NCBI GenBank assembly: GCA_014653835.1
Contig: JACWDY010000002.1
Coordinates: 90,001 to 154,000, forward strand
Source: Pelagibacterales bacterium SAG-MED28
GTDB taxonomy: Bacteria; Pseudomonadota; Alphaproteobacteria; Pelagibacterales; Pelagibacteraceae
Direction: 5' to 3'
DNA: 64,000 nt
Position numbers and translations under genes: made by a program. The notes beneath the pieces are model-generated. The model made no database searches. It worked only from the letters and a program-made list of their open reading frames with translations, and was not told where the DNA came from. Below, in pieces: positions 9,488 to 17,873 of this stretch (position 1 is its first letter; the number at the start of each line of letters is the position of its first letter).

Positions 9488-12052
9488 ATGAATTTATTTA
9501 CAAGGACTTTTAGTAAAATATTTAAAAGCTCTAATCAACAAGAATTAGACAAAATTCAAAACATTGTAGAAGCGATAAATAATAAAGAAAATGAATTTAA
9601 GTCTTTAACTGAGGCTGATTTTAAAGAAAAAACATTTAATTTTAAAAAAAATGCTCAAAATGGATCATTTGAAATTGATGAAATAATACCTGAAAGTTTT
9701 GCTTTAGTAAGGGAAGCCGCAAAAAGAACCTTGGGAGAAAGACATTACGATGTACAACTGGCCGGAGGTTTAATTCTACATAAAGGTAAAATAGCAGAAA
9801 TGAAAACAGGAGAAGGTAAAACTCTTGTTTCTACATTACCCGCATATTTAAATTCTTTGACCGGAGCAGGTGTTCATATTGTAACTGTAAATGATTATTT
9901 AGCTAAAAGAGACTCGGAATGGATGGGAAAAGTTTATAATTATTTAGGTTTAACGACTGGTTGCATAACTAATGATTTAGATGATATTGAAAGAAAGAAA
10001 AATTATAGCTACGACATTACATACGCCACAAATAATGAACTAGGATTTGACTATTTAAGAGACAATATGAAGTATGAACTTGAGGAAATGGTTCAACGAG
10101 GTCATAATTTTTGTATAGTTGATGAGGTAGATAGTATTCTTATAGATGAGTCTAGAACACCATTGATCATTTCTGGAAAACTTGAGGATAAGACAACACT
10201 TTATGTAACGTCAAATGAATTTATTAAACATCTTCAGAAAAATGATTTTGAATTAGATGAGAAAAATAAAAATGCAATACTTACTGATTTAGGAATTGAT
10301 AAAATTGAAAAACTTGCAATACAAAAAAGAATATTAAAAAATAATAATTTTTATGATCCAGCTAACTTAGACCTAGTACATCATGTTAACCAGGCTCTTA
10401 AAGCTAACTTGCTATTTAAAAAAGATACAGATTATATAGTTAGAGATAGTAAAGTACAGATTATAGATGAATTTACAGGAAGAGTATTAGATGGCAGAAG
10501 ATTTTCGGATGGGCTGCACCAAGCAATAGAGGCGAAGGAAAATGTTAAAGTTGAGGAAGAAAATCAAACATTAGCATCTATAACTTATCAAAATTATTTT
10601 AGATTATATAAAAAGTTAGCCGGTATGACTGGTACTGCAATGACAGAGTCTGAAGAATTTTATGATATATACAAACTAAACGTAGTTTCAATTCCAACAA
10701 ATAAAGATATGCTACGTAAAGATTTCAACGATCAGATTTATAGAACTAAAAATGAAAAATATTTTGCAATAACAAATAAAATAATTGAGTGTAATAAAAA
10801 AGGTCAACCAGTTTTAGTTGGAACTACAAGTATTGAGAAATCTGAAGAGATTTCTAATTTCTTGAAGAATAAAAAAATTGAACACAATGTTCTGAATGCA
10901 AAGCAACATGAAAAAGAAGCAAGAATTATTGCTGAAGCAGGTAAAGTTGGAGCAGTAACTATAGCAACTAATATGGCGGGTAGAGGAACAGACATTAAAC
11001 TGGGTGGCAATAAAGACTTCATTTATGACGGCAAAAAAGAAGATGTGAATGAGGTAAAACAAAACGAGAATAAAGTAAAAAGCTTAGGTGGATTATGTAT
11101 TGTTGGAACTGAGCGTCATGAAAGTAGAAGAATAGATAATCAATTAAGAGGTCGAGCTGGAAGACAGGGTGACCCAGGTAGCACTATTTTTTTTATAAGC
11201 CTTCAAGATGAGTTAATGAGGATTTTTGGAGGAGATTCGATTGATGGGATACTTAAAAAACTTGGCCTTAAAGAAAACGAGTCAATTGATCATCCTTGGA
11301 TTAATAAAGCCATGGAAAGAGCACAGAAGAAAGTCGAGAGTAGAAATTTTGATATAAGAAAAACTCTAATTAAGTTTGATGATGTCATGAATGATCAAAG
11401 ACAAGTTATATTCTCTCAAAGACTGAAAGTTTTAAAAGAACAAAATATTAACGATATATTAAATGATTTTTTTTCTGAAATATTAAGTAATTTAAATATT
11501 GTAAGAGAAAATTATCAAAAATCTGGTGATGAAAAAAACTATCTTACAGAAACTAAAAACATTACTGGAAATGTTATCAATGACAATGAATTGTTGGAAT
11601 TTGCTAAACTTGATGAAACTATGTTTAATAAAAAAATTAAAGAAATATACTCAAACAAAAAGGCAAATAGAATTAAAATTTTAAATGTGGATCAAAATAA
11701 TAGTCTTGAAAAAAAAATATTTTTACAAATTATAGATTTTTCTTGGAGATCTCATTTACAATATCTCGAACAACTTAGACAAGTGATCGGGTTAAGACAA
11801 TATGGTCAGAAAGACCCCTTATCTGAATTTAAAAAAGAAGCCTTTGTTTTATTTGAGGGTTTACTATTAAAGATTAAGAATGATTTAATAAAATTTCTCT
11901 TTAATTTAAATATAGTTGTTTCAAAAGAAGAACCGAAAGAAATAAAGAAAGAAAATATTTTAGATCCTAAATCAGAGAAAAAAGTTGGTAGAAACGAAAA
12001 ATGTCCATGCGGATCAGGTAAAAAATTTAAACACTGTCATGGCAATATTTAA
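9488..12052 (+). CDS. secA: Preprotein translocase ATPase SecA
   Basis: SecA drives secretory proteins through SecYEG using ATP. The 854-aa protein has the full architecture: Walker A MKTGEGKT (K111), DEVD Walker B box (212-215), the preprotein cross-linking domain, the second helicase domain with TNMAGRGTDI and QLRGRAGRQGDPG, and the C-terminal zinc-binding tail CPCGSGKKFKHCH (C839, C841, C850, H851) used for SecB and lipid contact. It is slightly shorter than E. coli SecA (901 aa), mainly in the C-terminal linker. It is a single-gene unit, convergent with phrB with only 2 bp between the stops. Confidence 0.98.
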   Translation: MNLFTRTFSKIFKSSNQQELDKIQNIVEAINNKENEFKSLTEADFKEKTFNFKKNAQNGSFEIDEIIPESFALVREAAKRTLGERHYDVQLAGGLILHKGKIAEMKTGEGKTLVSTLPAYLNSLTGAGVHIVTVNDYLAKRDSEWMGKVYNYLGLTTGCITNDLDDIERKKNYSYDITYATNNELGFDYLRDNMKYELEEMVQRGHNFCIVDEVDSILIDESRTPLIISGKLEDKTTLYVTSNEFIKHLQKNDFELDEKNKNAILTDLGIDKIEKLAIQKRILKNNNFYDPANLDLVHHVNQALKANLLFKKDTDYIVRDSKVQIIDEFTGRVLDGRRFSDGLHQAIEAKENVKVEEENQTLASITYQNYFRLYKKLAGMTGTAMTESEEFYDIYKLNVVSIPTNKDMLRKDFNDQIYRTKNEKYFAITNKIIECNKKGQPVLVGTTSIEKSEEISNFLKNKKIEHNVLNAKQHEKEARIIAEAGKVGAVTIATNMAGRGTDIKLGGNKDFIYDGKKEDVNEVKQNENKVKSLGGLCIVGTERHESRRIDNQLRGRAGRQGDPGSTIFFISLQDELMRIFGGDSIDGILKKLGLKENESIDHPWINKAMERAQKKVESRNFDIRKTLIKFDDVMNDQRQVIFSQRLKVLKEQNINDILNDFFSEILSNLNIVRENYQKSGDEKNYLTETKNITGNVINDNELLEFAKLDETMFNKKIKEIYSNKKANRIKILNVDQNNSLEKKIFLQIIDFSWRSHLQYLEQLRQVIGLRQYGQKDPLSEFKKEAFVLFEGLLLKIKNDLIKFLFNLNIVVSKEEPKEIKKENILDPKSEKKVGRNEKCPCGSGKKFKHCHGNI

Positions 12053-12054
12053 TT

Positions 12055-13455
12055 TCAGATTTTTTTAAACGCACTTAAAGCTTTAACTCTAGCTTGTTCG
12101 TGTTTTACTATTGGTTTGGGATAGTCTTTTCCTAACTTAAATTTTTCATCGTTAAATTCCCAAGGTTTATGAATAAATTTTTTTGGAAGGTCTTTTAACT
12201 CTGGGACCCATTTTTTTACATATGCTCCCTCCTTATCAAATTTTTCACCCTGTAATATTGGATTAAATATTCTAAAATAGGGAGCGGCATCTGCCCCACT
12301 TCCAGCTACCCATTGCCAACCGGCAACGTTACTTGCTGGACTATAATCTAACAGACAATTCCTAAAATATTTTTCTCCCTCTTTCCAATTTATTAATAAA
12401 TGTTTTACTAAAAATGAACCAACAATCATTCTCACTCTATTATGCATCCATCCAGTTGAATAAAGTTCTCTCATGCCAGCATCAACAATAGGGTATCCGG
12501 TCAAACCTTTTTTCCAAGCATTTAGAAATTTTGAATTTTTTTCCCAAGGAAATTTATCAAATTTTTTTGAGTAATTATTTTTTAACATATGAGAAAAATG
12601 ATTTATCAAAGTATGATTAAATTCTCTCCAACCAATTTCAGCTAAAAATTTTGATGTACCGAAATTTTTAGGCTTAATTTTTTCACACTCAAGCCATATT
12701 GTCTCAACGTGAATTTGACCAAATTTTATGAAGGGAGATAATTTGGATGTTCCAACTATATTAGGATAATTACGACTTTCTGAGTATTTTGTGATTTTAT
12801 TTTTTATAAAATTACGTAACTCCTTTAAAGCATTTTCTTCGCTAGGAAGCCATAAATTTTCAAAATTTTTAAACCAATTTTTATTTGGCAATATTTCTTT
12901 AGGATCAATAGAATTTTCAAAATAATTTTTACTTTTAAAGCATTTTTTTATTAACTTTTCTTTTGGTGGTATTTTTTCAATATAATATTTTTCCGCAATT
13001 CTCCAAAATGGAGTAAATACTTTGAACGGAGTTCCATCATTTTTTTTAATTTCATTAATTTCATTGAGAGTATTTCCTTTACATATCTTGTGTAAAATAT
13101 TCTTATTTCTAAAATTTCTGACTAAATATTCATCAAATTTTAAATAGTCAGGCTCATAAACTTTATTCCAATAAAACGAAAAGTCGTTTTTTTTAAATAA
13201 TTTTTCAAAAAAAAACTTAAAAGACTCTGTTTCAATAATTTCGAGATTAATATTGAGTTTATTTAAATTTTTACGAAAATAAATTAAAGATTTGCTTAAC
13301 CACCATTTTTGAGCTTCTTGGTATTTATAATTATGTTTTTTGTATAAGTAAAAAACCACAACTTGATCATGGCTTCTAGTTGCCTCTATAAGCCCATAAT
13401 TTTTTAAAACCCTGAAATCGTCTCTCAACCAAAATAATCCAATTTTTTTATTCAT
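12055..13455 (-). CDS. phrB: Deoxyribodipyrimidine photolyase (cryptochrome/photolyase family)
   Basis: This FAD-containing enzyme repairs UV-induced pyrimidine dimers using blue light, which fits a sunlit-surface bacterium. The 466-aa protein begins MNKKIGLFWLRDDFRV, the photolyase N-terminal alpha/beta domain with the WxRxDLR-like motif. The FAD domain contains KLSPFIKFGQIH, EIGWREF, GYPIVDAGMRELYSTGWMHNRVRM and a WQWVAGSGADAAPYFRIFNP block. The start at 13455 is preferred over an upstream in-frame ATG at 13530, because that extension would run into tRNA-Phe and lacks homology character. It lies 51 bp downstream of tRNA-Phe on the same strand, so it probably rides on the infA/tRNA transcript. 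Confidence 0.96.
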   Translation of the reverse strand: MNKKIGLFWLRDDFRVLKNYGLIEATRSHDQVVVFYLYKKHNYKYQEAQKWWLSKSLIYFRKNLNKLNINLEIIETESFKFFFEKLFKKNDFSFYWNKVYEPDYLKFDEYLVRNFRNKNILHKICKGNTLNEINEIKKNDGTPFKVFTPFWRIAEKYYIEKIPPKEKLIKKCFKSKNYFENSIDPKEILPNKNWFKNFENLWLPSEENALKELRNFIKNKITKYSESRNYPNIVGTSKLSPFIKFGQIHVETIWLECEKIKPKNFGTSKFLAEIGWREFNHTLINHFSHMLKNNYSKKFDKFPWEKNSKFLNAWKKGLTGYPIVDAGMRELYSTGWMHNRVRMIVGSFLVKHLLINWKEGEKYFRNCLLDYSPASNVAGWQWVAGSGADAAPYFRIFNPILQGEKFDKEGAYVKKWVPELKDLPKKFIHKPWEFNDEKFKLGKDYPKPIVKHEQARVKALSAFKKI

Positions 13456-13506
13456 AAATATAAGAATTAACAGATTAAATTTTATATTACGATGTGTAAA
13501 AATTGG

Positions 13507-13581
13507 TGGTGGCCTTGGTAAGAATCGCACTTACGACACATACCTTTTCAGGGTACTGCTCTACTACTGAGCTACAAGGCC
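13507..13581 (-). tRNA. tRNA-Phe (anticodon GAA)
   Basis: A 75-nt cloverleaf can be drawn by hand. The acceptor stem GGCCTTG/CAAGGCC is perfect, with an A discriminator and encoded CCA. The D stem is GCTC/GAGC. The anticodon stem is GTACC/GGTAT (one G-T pair) around the loop CTGAAAA, giving anticodon GAA. The T stem is GTAAG/CTTAC. Two details are unusual. The D loop is only 7 nt (AGTAGTA) with a single G where G18-G19 is expected, and the T loop reads TGCGATT, with G instead of T at position 55. The first base (13581) is also the last base of the infA TAG stop codon. Confidence 0.93.
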
Positions 13582-13796
13582 TAAAATCTAAAAGTTATTC
13601 TACCTTTAGTTAAATCATACGGCGTCATTTCAACCATTACATTATCTCCTGCTAGAACTCTAATTCTATTCTTTCTTAGTTTTCCTGCTGTATGGGCTAA
13701 AATTTCATGGTTGTTCTCTAGTTTTACTCTAAACATAGCGTTCGGTAAAAGTTCAGTTACTTTTCCTTTAAATTCCAAAGTTTCTTGTTTTGCCAA
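13581..13796 (-). CDS. infA: Translation initiation factor IF-1
   Basis: IF-1 occupies the ribosomal A site region during initiation. The 71-aa OB-fold protein has the typical length and sequence, including [33 protein letters not shown] and the C-terminal [15 protein letters not shown]. The start codon is TTG (13794-13796), immediately after the hisD TAA with zero spacing. Homology to the MAK.. N-terminus of other IF-1 proteins fixes this start, and no ATG is available nearby in frame. The stop TAG ends on the first G of tRNA-Phe. Confidence 0.97.
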   Translation of the reverse strand: MAKQETLEFKGKVTELLPNAMFRVKLENNHEILAHTAGKLRKNRIRVLAGDNVMVEMTPYDLTKGRITFRF

Positions 13797-15095
13797 TTAA
13801 TTTTTCCTCTTTAATCTTAATTTTACTGAGTTAGCATGACCATCTAAATTTTCATGCTTTGCTAAATTTATAACCGATGGACCTAATCTTTCAATACCTG
13901 TTTTTGATATTTTTATTAACGAGTGACGCTTTAAAAAATCATTAACTGATAATCCAGAAGAAAATCTCGCAGAACCAGAAGTCGGTAGCACATGGTTCGG
14001 CCCTGCTATATAATCTCCGATAGCTTCTGGTGAGAATTCCCCTATAAAAATTGATCCTGCATTTTTTATTTCATTGATAATTTTATTGTTAATATTTGTA
14101 CATAATTCTAAATGTTCAGGAGCAATAGTATTAATTATTTCTGAAATTCTTTTTTTATTATTAGTAAAAATTGATAATCCAAATTTTTTTAAACTTTGAG
14201 ACGCTATGTTTTTTTTGGGTAACTGTTTAAGCTGTTTATTTAAAGATAAATTTACTAAACGAATTAGATTTTTATTATCAGTAATTAGTATCGATTGAGC
14301 ATAAACATCGTGTTCTGCTTGAGCGATTAAATCTGCAGCAACGAGTTCTGGATCAGCAAACTTATCGGCTACTATGCTTACTTCGGATGGGCCTGCCACC
14401 ATATCAATACCTACATCTCCAAAAACCTCTTTTTTTGCACAGGCAACAAATGTATTTCCTGGTCCAACTATTTTGTCTACTTTTTCAAATTTTTTAGTTC
14501 CGTAAGCTAAAGCTGCAATAGTGTGAGCGCCACCAGTTTTATAAATTGTTTTGACTCCACATTTCTTAGCTGCATAAACTATAGCCGGATTTATTTTTGA
14601 ATCCAATGACGGTGTGGCTAAATATATATTCTTTACCCCAGCAACAATTGCTGGAATACAATTCATTAAAACAGTGCTTGGATAACTTGCTGTGCCACCT
14701 GGTACGTAAACCCCAACTTTATCTATTGATGAATATCTGTAAGACAATTCATTTTTATATTTGTCTTTAAATCTAAAAGAAGAGAATTTTTGCTTTAAAT
14801 GGAATTTTTTTATTCTATTGAAAGCTAAATCAATAGCTTTTTTTAAGTTTTTATCTATTTTTTTTGAAAGTTTATTAATTTCATTGCTAGAGAAAAAAAT
14901 TTTATTTGATTTGTTTTTAATTTTTGAAAATTTTTTTTCATAATTCAAAACAGCTTTATCACCATTTTTTTTCACGTTTAGTATAATTCTGTTCACTGCT
15001 GGTATTTGACTTTTTTGAATAGTTCTACGTTTTTCCAAAAAAGTTTTTAAAGTTCTAATAGAATTTTTTTTATCATAATTTAAATTTTTGAGCAT
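13797..15095 (-). CDS. hisD: Histidinol dehydrogenase
   Basis: HisD performs the last two oxidations of histidine synthesis, histidinol to histidine, with NAD and zinc. The 432-aa protein has DKVGVYVPGGTASYPSTVLM, the GGAHTIAALAYGT motif, GPGNTFVACAKKEVFG, GPSEVSI, the catalytic AEHDVYAQS segment and the C-terminal zinc-binding region ending in HSL..., all in family order. Length is normal. The gene is alone in the histidine pathway here, in a run with murA, DUF2948 and infA; this order (murA-DUF2948-hisD...infA) is typical of Alphaproteobacteria. Confidence 0.97.
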   Translation of the reverse strand: MLKNLNYDKKNSIRTLKTFLEKRRTIQKSQIPAVNRIILNVKKNGDKAVLNYEKKFSKIKNKSNKIFFSSNEINKLSKKIDKNLKKAIDLAFNRIKKFHLKQKFSSFRFKDKYKNELSYRYSSIDKVGVYVPGGTASYPSTVLMNCIPAIVAGVKNIYLATPSLDSKINPAIVYAAKKCGVKTIYKTGGAHTIAALAYGTKKFEKVDKIVGPGNTFVACAKKEVFGDVGIDMVAGPSEVSIVADKFADPELVAADLIAQAEHDVYAQSILITDNKNLIRLVNLSLNKQLKQLPKKNIASQSLKKFGLSIFTNNKKRISEIINTIAPEHLELCTNINNKIINEIKNAGSIFIGEFSPEAIGDYIAGPNHVLPTSGSARFSSGLSVNDFLKRHSLIKISKTGIERLGPSVINLAKHENLDGHANSVKLRLKRKN

Positions 15096-15097
15096 TT

Positions 15098-15538
15098 TTA
15101 AGTTCTGTGTTTTGGTTTATTTTTTGTATCCCAAGCTTCTCCCTGATCATCTAAAGTCACTTCTATTGCTTCAGAGATAATTCTAATTATTGAGTCACCT
15201 GCAAAAGTTATTTTCATTTCATAGTTATTATCAGGAGTTATATTTGTTTCAATAGCTAGAAAATCCAAAAACTTGTCTTTTTTCCGTTGATCTATGTTCT
15301 TAGATAACACATTCAAAACGTTTTCAAATTTTAAAATAGTTCTTATACGTTTGTTTTTTCTAAATACCCCTTTTTCCACATCCTCCCACATAAAGCGGTT
15401 CAATTGCATAAGAAAAATCTTATTTTTTTTAAGATTTGCAATGTCAGAAACACTTGCGATGGAGTCTTGAAGGTGAGCGGAAACTACTCTCAGATCTTCC
15501 TCTGTTTTTGCTATGAGTCTTAAATTTTTAGGTTTCAC
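15098..15538 (-). CDS. DUF2948 family protein
   Basis: The 146-aa protein matches the alphaproteobacterial DUF2948 pattern: LRLIAKTEEDLRVVSAHLQD near the N-terminus, the central LNRFMWED segment, and a C-terminal beta-rich part with AGDSIIRIISEAIEVTLDD and the end QGEAWDTKNKPKH. The function is not known. It sits between murA (1-bp gap) and hisD (2-bp gap), its usual position in the class, so co-expression is almost certain. There is no signal peptide or membrane segment, so it is presumably cytoplasmic. Confidence 0.85.
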   Translation of the reverse strand: MKPKNLRLIAKTEEDLRVVSAHLQDSIASVSDIANLKKNKIFLMQLNRFMWEDVEKGVFRKNKRIRTILKFENVLNVLSKNIDQRKKDKFLDFLAIETNITPDNNYEMKITFAGDSIIRIISEAIEVTLDDQGEAWDTKNKPKHRT

Positions 15539-15539
15539 T

Positions 15540-16802
15540 TTAAATTCTTTTTATTTCTGCTTTACAGTTTTTCAATTTTCTTTCTAAAAATTCGTATCCT
15601 CGGTCAAGATGATAAATTCGATTTATAATAGTCCTGTTTTCTGCAATTAAGCCTGCAAGTACTAAGCAGACAGAAGCTCTTAAATCGGTAGCCATAACTT
15701 CTGCTCCCGTTAATTTAGTTGGTCCTTTTATTATGGCAGTTTTATCTTTGATTTCAATCTGTGCACCCATTCTTTTTAATTCGGGAACATGCATGAATCT
15801 ATTTTCAAATATGTTCTCTTTGATTTTAGATACACCTTCAACTTGAGTCAAAAGCACCATAAGTTGAGCCTGTAAATCAGTTGGAAAACCCGGATAGGGT
15901 TTCGTTGTAATATTGATATTTTTTAATTTTTTTTTTTTTTTTATAATTATGGAAGACTTTTTCTTTAGTATTTTAACACCTAAAATCTTTAAAACATTTA
16001 TTTCATTTTTAACAATTTTTGGATCAATTTTATCAATTATTACATTTTTTTTTGCTAATAGCGCACAAGCAATCATGTAAGTACCTAGTTCTATTCTGTC
16101 AAAAATTACCTCGTGGGTAATATTTGAACTTTTTAATTTATTTTCGTAAATTGTTATAGTCCTTCCTTTGAAATTTATTATTGATCCTAGTTTATTCAAA
16201 AAAAATATTAAGTCTTTAATTTCAGGTTCGATTGCACAGTTTTTAAGAACTGTTTTTCCCTTTGCTTTACAAGCCGCTAATAAAGCATTTTCAGTAGCTC
16301 CTACAGATATTGACGGAAAATTTATGATTGTCCCTTTTAATCCTTTTTTTGCTTCCGCAAATATATAGCCATTTTTAATTTTTATCTTTGCACCTAATTT
16401 CTTTAATGCAAATAAATGTAAATCTACAGGTCTGGTGCCAATAGCACACCCGCCTGGCAAGGAAACTTTTGCTTTTCCATATTTTGTCAATAATGAACCT
16501 AATACCAATACTCCAGCTCTCATAGTCTTAACTAGTTTATAAGGAGCAAGCGTATTTATATTTTTTTCATTATTTTTGATTTCAATAATGTTACTTTTTT
16601 TAATAATTTTTGTTTTTAAACCAATAAAGTTTAATAAATCAATCATGGTAAATATATCTTTGACGAGAGGAATGTTTTTAAGACGAACTTCTTTGGCAAG
16701 TATAGAAGCTGCTAGTATCGGTAAAGTTGCGTTTTTCGATCCTGATATAGAAATTTTTCCCGATAATTCTCTTTTACCTTTAATTAATAGCTTTTGCATC
16801 AA
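15540..16802 (-). CDS. murA: UDP-N-acetylglucosamine 1-carboxyvinyltransferase
   Basis: MurA transfers enolpyruvate to UDP-GlcNAc, the first committed step of peptidoglycan synthesis. The 420-aa protein contains the substrate lysine in SGSKNATLPI (K23), the catalytic cysteine in PGGCAIGTRPVDLHL (C119), which is the fosfomycin target in this family, and the C-terminal ATDLRASVCLVLAGL motif. The start may be M1 or M2. A run of 16 consecutive A on the coding strand (plus-strand T 15927-15942) encodes part of a lysine cluster, an unusually long homopolymer inside an essential gene. It is followed by DUF2948 after 1 bp. Confidence 0.96.
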   Translation of the reverse strand: MMQKLLIKGKRELSGKISISGSKNATLPILAASILAKEVRLKNIPLVKDIFTMIDLLNFIGLKTKIIKKSNIIEIKNNEKNINTLAPYKLVKTMRAGVLVLGSLLTKYGKAKVSLPGGCAIGTRPVDLHLFALKKLGAKIKIKNGYIFAEAKKGLKGTIINFPSISVGATENALLAACKAKGKTVLKNCAIEPEIKDLIFFLNKLGSIINFKGRTITIYENKLKSSNITHEVIFDRIELGTYMIACALLAKKNVIIDKIDPKIVKNEINVLKILGVKILKKKSSIIIKKKKKLKNINITTKPYPGFPTDLQAQLMVLLTQVEGVSKIKENIFENRFMHVPELKRMGAQIEIKDKTAIIKGPTKLTGAEVMATDLRASVCLVLAGLIAENRTIINRIYHLDRGYEFLERKLKNCKAEIKRI

Positions 16803-16807
16803 AGAGA

Positions 16808-17362
16808 TTAAATTTTTGGAAGTGTAACACCTTTTTGTTTCATATATTTACCTTTTCTATTAGCATAAGTTACGCTTGGCTTCTCGTTGCCTTTTAAAAA
16901 AATAAACTGAGCTACACCTTCATTAGCATAAATTTTAGCTGGTAAAGGAGTGGTATTAGAGAATTCTAACGTAACATGTCCTTCCCAGCCTGGTTCAAGT
17001 GGTGTTACATTAACTATAATTCCACATCTTGCATAAGTTGATTTTCCTAAACAAATTACCAATATATTATCTGGAATTTTAAAATACTCCATTGTTCTCG
17101 CTAAAGCAAAAGAGTTGGGAGGAATTATACATTCTTTTCCAATTTTAGTTACAAAGCTTTCTTTTTTGAAAACTTTGGGATCAACTATTCCTGAATTAAC
17201 ATTCGTAAAAATTTTAAACTCATTTGAAACTCTTGCATCATATCCATAAGAAGATAAACCAAATGAGATCTTTCCATTCCTTACTTGTTTGTTAACAAAA
17301 GGTTTAATCATTCCCTTTTCTCTGGCTATTTTCTTAATCCATTTGTCTGAAAGAACTGTCAT
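16808..17362 (-). CDS. dcd: dCTP deaminase
   Basis: Dcd deaminates dCTP to dUTP, feeding dUTPase for dTMP synthesis. The 184-aa protein (typical length) has [29 protein letters not shown], the catalytic region with [22 protein letters not shown], and a C-terminal [21 protein letters not shown] end. The start ATG at 17362 gives the family-standard N-terminus MTVLSDKW. The longer in-frame ATG at 17425 would add a lysine-rich extension that is better explained by an overlapping small gene. murA follows after 5 bp. Confidence 0.95.
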   Translation of the reverse strand: MTVLSDKWIKKIAREKGMIKPFVNKQVRNGKISFGLSSYGYDARVSNEFKIFTNVNSGIVDPKVFKKESFVTKIGKECIIPPNSFALARTMEYFKIPDNILVICLGKSTYARCGIIVNVTPLEPGWEGHVTLEFSNTTPLPAKIYANEGVAQFIFLKGNEKPSVTYANRKGKYMKQKGVTLPKI

Positions 17363-17465
17363 TTTGTCTTTTGCCTTTTTTTGTTTTTTTTCTTTTTTTA
17401 AGATTTTTCTTAAGTGCAACCTCACGGCTTTTTAACAAAGAATCTTTTTTTTCAAAAGATTTCAT
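17334..17465 (-). CDS. Small basic protein of the LKxNLxxRK type (unknown function)
   Basis: A 43-aa ORF fills the spacer before dcd and overlaps its start by 29 bp in another frame. The protein begins [15 protein letters not shown] and its core is [18 protein letters not shown]. Many Alphaproteobacteria encode short proteins with an ALkaNLrRRKaQaRaR core near murA, so this looks like a member of that group. This resemblance is from memory of the pattern and was not searched. The high lysine and arginine content suggests nucleic-acid or ribosome contact. The alternative is that it is chance reading of a lysine-rich stretch. Confidence 0.55.
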   Translation of the reverse strand: MKSFEKKDSLLKSREVALKKNLKKRKKTKKGKRQNDSSFRQMD

Positions 17466-17473
17466 TGAAAAGA

Positions 17474-17668
17474 CTAATTCTTATCTGGGTTTGTTAAGTC
17501 CTCTAGTGTTATGGGCTTATCAATATCATGCATCAATTTTTCTTCAGACTCTTTTATGTTTGAATTAGAACGTTTAGCTCTTCTTTGTTCTATTCTAGCT
17601 TTTCGCTTGGCCTCTTTTTTCATAGCTTTATCGCCACGCGTAGATTTATAATCGTAATGAATTCCCAT
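17474..17668 (-). CDS. Small basic hypothetical protein
   Basis: The 64-aa protein begins MGIHYDYKSTRGDKAM, followed by a strongly basic helix (KKEAKRKARIEQRRAKRSN) and an acidic C-terminal tail (ESEEKLMHDIDKPITLEDL). I do not recognise a family. It has its own ATG, sits in a tight same-strand series (16 bp after the 62-aa membrane protein and 8 bp before the 43-aa protein), and the split basic-helix/acidic-tail layout is not what chance frames in this DNA usually give. Cytoplasmic, perhaps RNA- or DNA-binding; this is inference. Confidence 0.6.
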   Translation of the reverse strand: MGIHYDYKSTRGDKAMKKEAKRKARIEQRRAKRSNSNIKESEEKLMHDIDKPITLEDLTNPDKN

Positions 17669-17684
17669 AAAATGCTTTCCTTCA

Positions 17685-17873
17685 TCAATTTTTAAATTTA
17701 CTTCTTGAACTTCTATTTTGCAAGTCTCTTGATTTAAACTTCTGAATAATTATAAATAATACAGACAAAATTACGGCAACTAATACATCTTGAAGTGGCG
17801 TAGCTTTTGGATAGCCATAATTCCACAAAATTACCAAAACAAGCCATGCAAACCAATTAATTTTTTTAAACAT
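17685..17873 (-). CDS. Small two-helix membrane protein
   Basis: The 62-aa protein has two predicted membrane segments, INWFAWLVLVILWNYGYP (about 5-22) and LQDVLVAVILSVLFIIIQKF (about 27-46), and a basic tail (KSRDLQNRSSRSKFKN), so both ends are likely cytoplasmic. It is not a family I can name. The ATG lies 8 bp inside the 3' end of the upstream YyaL-like gene, a coupled arrangement. It could be an accessory membrane subunit or an independent small envelope protein. Confidence 0.65.
   Translation of the reverse strand: MFKKINWFAWLVLVILWNYGYPKATPLQDVLVAVILSVLFIIIQKFKSRDLQNRSSRSKFKN

Noticed and set aside
12055-13530. Photolyase starting at 13530
   Set aside because: The 25 extra residues are proline- and phenylalanine-rich and run across part of tRNA-Phe; ATG 13455 gives the family N-terminus.
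16808-17425. dCTP deaminase starting at 17425
   Set aside because: The added 21 residues are a lysine-rich run not seen in the family; ATG 17362 gives the normal 184 aa.
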